A model generated the notes under the pieces. It was not told the origin of the DNA. It ran no database searches and worked only from the letters and a program-made list of their open reading frames with translations. Positions 62,114 to 64,000 of a DNA stretch of 64,000 nt are shown piece by piece. A program made the translations under genes and the position numbers. Every line of letters begins with the position of its first letter. The first letter of the stretch is position 1. The DNA lies in the NCBI RefSeq assembly GCF_019091085.1, contig NZ_JAGXJY010000004.1, positions 337,483-401,482 on the forward strand, given 5' to 3'. The stretch is from Mesorhizobium sp. GbtcB19. Its GTDB lineage: Bacteria > Pseudomonadota > Alphaproteobacteria > Rhizobiales > Rhizobiaceae.

Positions 62114-63586
62114 ATGGCGGACTTGCCGCCGGCAATGAAAGCAACGCCAATGACTCTGCGATCTGGGCAAGTAGCGACTCCCAACACGGTTCTCGCCACC
62201 GTGCTGACCGTCTACCTGATGATTCTGCTGGATCTTTCCATCGTCTACACGGGCATGCCGGAAATCGGTCGCACCATGGCCATGAGCCCGATCATGCAGA
62301 CGTGGGTGCAAAATGCCTATCTGCTGTTTTTCGGCGGCTTTCTGCTGCTGTCGGCTCGTCTCGGTGACACATTCGGTCGGAAGCGGGTCCTGCAGCTGGG
62401 CGTTGTCCTGTTCACGCTGGCTTCGGTCGTGATCGGTTTCTCGCAGTCATCGTACGAGCTGATCGCCGCGCGCGCCATACAAGGGCTTGCGGCATCCATC
62501 CTGGCGCCGAGCGTGCTGGCGGTGATCTCTGCCACCTTCGCCGAAGGCAGCGAACGCACCCGTGCCCTATCGTGGTACTCGGTCGTCGCTGGCGCCGGCG
62601 CGAGTCTGGGCATGGTCCTTGGCGGGATTTTTGCGGGGCTGCTGTCCTGGCGTATTGGCTTCCTCGTCAACCTTCCGATCGGCATCGCCCTTCTCTTCGC
62701 CATCAACCGGGTCATTCCGGATGGCGAGCGCATGCAGGGTCGGTTCGACGTCATCGGCGCCGTCACCTCGACGCTTGGCATGGGCCTGCTCGTCTACGGC
62801 CTGGTCAACTCAGCGGATCACGGCTGGCTCGCCCCAGTCACGGTGCTATCCCTTGTTGCAGCGGTAGTCGTCCTGGCCTTCTTCCTTTGGTTCGAGAGGC
62901 GTGCCGCCTTTCCGGTATTGCCGCTGCGCCTTTTCGCCAGCCGAGAAAGGTCAGCCGCCTATGCCGGGCGCATGCTCTATATCGGTTCGATGGTGTCGTT
63001 CTTCTTTTTCACGACGCAGTACATGCAGCAGGTGCTGGGATACACAGCCCTTCAGGCCGGACTGGGCTTCCTGCCGATGACCGTCCTGACATTCGGATCG
63101 GCGGTGACAATCCCACGCCTCACTCGAGTGATGGGCGGACCTACCCTTCTCATGGGCGCGCTGGCCTTCATGGCGGCCGGCTTGATTTGGCTGGCCCAGG
63201 CCGGCGCCAACGCAACATATTGGCAGTTGGCTGTCCCGATGACCCTTATCGGCATTGGCAATGGCACCGCCATGGCGCCGCTAACGGCCGCAGGTGTCCA
63301 CGGGGTCGAACCTCGCGATCAAGGTGCCGCCTCGGGGGTGGTCAACGTCGCTCACCAGCTTGGCGGATCGGTCGGTCTTAGCATCTTAATCGTGGTCTTC
63401 GCTTCCGCGACCGATCCCGCCGCCTCGGGAGTTGCGGCGATAGGCCACCAGATCAATGCCGCGATGCTCGGCGCGGCCGTCATGAACATCGTCGCGATCG
63501 CCCTGACGGCAGCGTTCATCCTGCCGGCCGAGAGGAGCAACGGCGCCGCGCGGCCTGCTTCCAGCATGCTGCCGCAGGCAGACTAA
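62114..63586 (+). CDS. DHA2-type MFS transporter
   Basis: A 490-residue exporter with 14 helices. NTVLATVLTVYLMILLDLSI (helix 1), YTGMPEIGRTM (motif D1-like), LLSARLGDTFGRKRVLQLG (motif A), RAIQGLAASILAPSVLAVI (motif B) and SWYSVVAGAGASLGMVLGG (motif C) are all visible and identify the drug:H+ antiporter-2 family. The start is uncertain: ATGs at 62081, 62090, 62114, 62135 and 62150 are in frame and none has a strong ribosome-binding site; helix 1 begins just after the last. Divergent from LysR and followed 17 bases later by an aldo/keto reductase gene. Confidence 0.88.
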   Translation: MADLPPAMKATPMTLRSGQVATPNTVLATVLTVYLMILLDLSIVYTGMPEIGRTMAMSPIMQTWVQNAYLLFFGGFLLLSARLGDTFGRKRVLQLGVVLFTLASVVIGFSQSSYELIAARAIQGLAASILAPSVLAVISATFAEGSERTRALSWYSVVAGAGASLGMVLGGIFAGLLSWRIGFLVNLPIGIALLFAINRVIPDGERMQGRFDVIGAVTSTLGMGLLVYGLVNSADHGWLAPVTVLSLVAAVVVLAFFLWFERRAAFPVLPLRLFASRERSAAYAGRMLYIGSMVSFFFFTTQYMQQVLGYTALQAGLGFLPMTVLTFGSAVTIPRLTRVMGGPTLLMGALAFMAAGLIWLAQAGANATYWQLAVPMTLIGIGNGTAMAPLTAAGVHGVEPRDQGAASGVVNVAHQLGGSVGLSILIVVFASATDPAASGVAAIGHQINAAMLGAAVMNIVAIALTAAFILPAERSNGAARPASSMLPQAD

Positions 63587-63603
63587 GGAAACGGAGAAAA
63601 GAC

Positions 63604-64000
63604 ATGAAAAAGCGCACAATTGGAAAAGACCTGGAAGTCTCGGCGATCGGCCTTGGCTGCATGAGCTTCGCGTCGACTTACGGTCAGACGGGTGACCACC
63701 AGGAGGCGGTTCGCATTATTCGGGGTGCCTTCGACCTCGGCGTTACCCTTTTCGACACCGCTGAAGCCTACGGGCCTTTTAGCAATGAAGAGCTGGTGGG
63801 CGAAGCCCTCCAACCTATCCGGGAAAAAGTCGTCATCGCCACCAAGTTCGGCTTCGCCATCGACCTGGTACCAGGCAAACGTAACGGCGGGACCAACAGT
63901 CGCCCGGAGCATATCAAGGCTGTCGCGGAGGCCGCCCTCAAACGGCTGCGCACCGACCACATCGACCTGTTATACCAGCACCGAGTCGACCCGAACGTGC
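63604..64000 (+). CDS. Aldo/keto reductase, N-terminal part (gene runs off the window)
   Basis: The first 132 codons, starting MKKRTIGKDLEVSAIGLGCM at the ATG at 63604 with GGAG 11 bases upstream. The catalytic tetrad is visible: Asp and Tyr in LFDTAEAYGP (~49-55), Lys in IATKFGFAI (~81) and His in LLYQHRVDP near the end. It should be an NADPH-dependent reductase of aldehydes or ketones. Close spacing after the DHA2 exporter gene indicates an operon controlled by the LysR protein. The C-terminal half is outside the window. Confidence 0.9.
   Translation, partial: MKKRTIGKDLEVSAIGLGCMSFASTYGQTGDHQEAVRIIRGAFDLGVTLFDTAEAYGPFSNEELVGEALQPIREKVVIATKFGFAIDLVPGKRNGGTNSRPEHIKAVAEAALKRLRTDHIDLLYQHRVDPNV

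Overview
The window looks like chromosome of an alphaproteobacterium of the order Hyphomicrobiales (Rhizobiales), most likely Mesorhizobium or a close relative. The reasons are the high G+C, the overall gene repertoire (soxBDAG sarcosine oxidase, DUF992 paralogs, BMP-type nucleoside ABC transporter, many SDRs, LysR and MFS genes) and three families of palindromic intergenic repeats of the kind seen in rhizobia. No phage genes, insertion sequences or CRISPR arrays were seen. The assignment is inference; no 16S gene is present.

Layout. 1-4 kb: end of an MFS transporter, a DMT exporter paired with an endonuclease/phosphatase-family gene, and a CPA1 Na+/H+ antiporter. 4.2-17.1 kb (minus strand) is one long catabolic locus. 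In order of transcription it holds an N-formylglutamate amidohydrolase-like enzyme, two paralogous amino-acid/amine permeases, a glutamine-synthetase-like ligase, an aldehyde dehydrogenase, a small membrane protein, an iron alcohol dehydrogenase and a complete ABC importer. A MurR/RpiR regulator is divergent at 17.3 kb. The enzyme set fits gamma-glutamylation, alcohol oxidation, aldehyde oxidation and gamma-glutamyl hydrolysis of an amino alcohol such as ethanolamine. 18.3-21.7 kb is a tightly overlapping four-gene operon (GT87, GT2, YdjC-type deacetylase, GtrA), probably making and flipping a polyprenyl-linked amino sugar.

21.9-28.3 kb holds a fatty-acid or hydroxy-acid locus: quinone-oxidoreductase-like protein, ACAD10/11-like dehydrogenase, two SDRs, MaoC hydratase, APH-type kinase and TetR regulator. 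28.4-29.0 kb has two small genes converging on a strong terminator. 29.1-34.3 kb is soxBDAG. 34.5-41.3 kb is a run of mostly small plus-strand genes: DUF2568, an SDR, a SET-domain protein, rpsU, a TPR lipoprotein, DUF4274, two DUF992 proteins and an MFS gene. 41.3-43.6 kb is a dialkylglycine decarboxylase gene with its divergent LysR regulator.

43.6-47.6 kb carries ubiE, ubiB and coaBC on the minus strand. The coaBC product has an N-terminal ribbon-helix-helix (FitA-like) DNA-binding domain, FitA-like half-sites in its own leader, and Ser in place of the usual CoaC cysteine. This is the most unusual item in the window. 47.8-59.0 kb is devoted largely to nucleoside salvage: add and upp on the plus strand; deoA, purine nucleoside phosphorylase, cdd and the NupOPQ-like ABC transporter on the minus strand; and its BMP binding protein. 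The binding-protein gene is separated from the transporter genes by slyX, an anti-sigma-like gene and an A+T-rich orphan. 59.2-60.4 kb has two membrane proteins and repeat copies. A tRNA-Ser(GGA) lies at 60.8 kb. After an A+T-rich gap come a LysR regulator divergent from a DHA2 MFS exporter and the start of an aldo/keto reductase, which runs off the window end.
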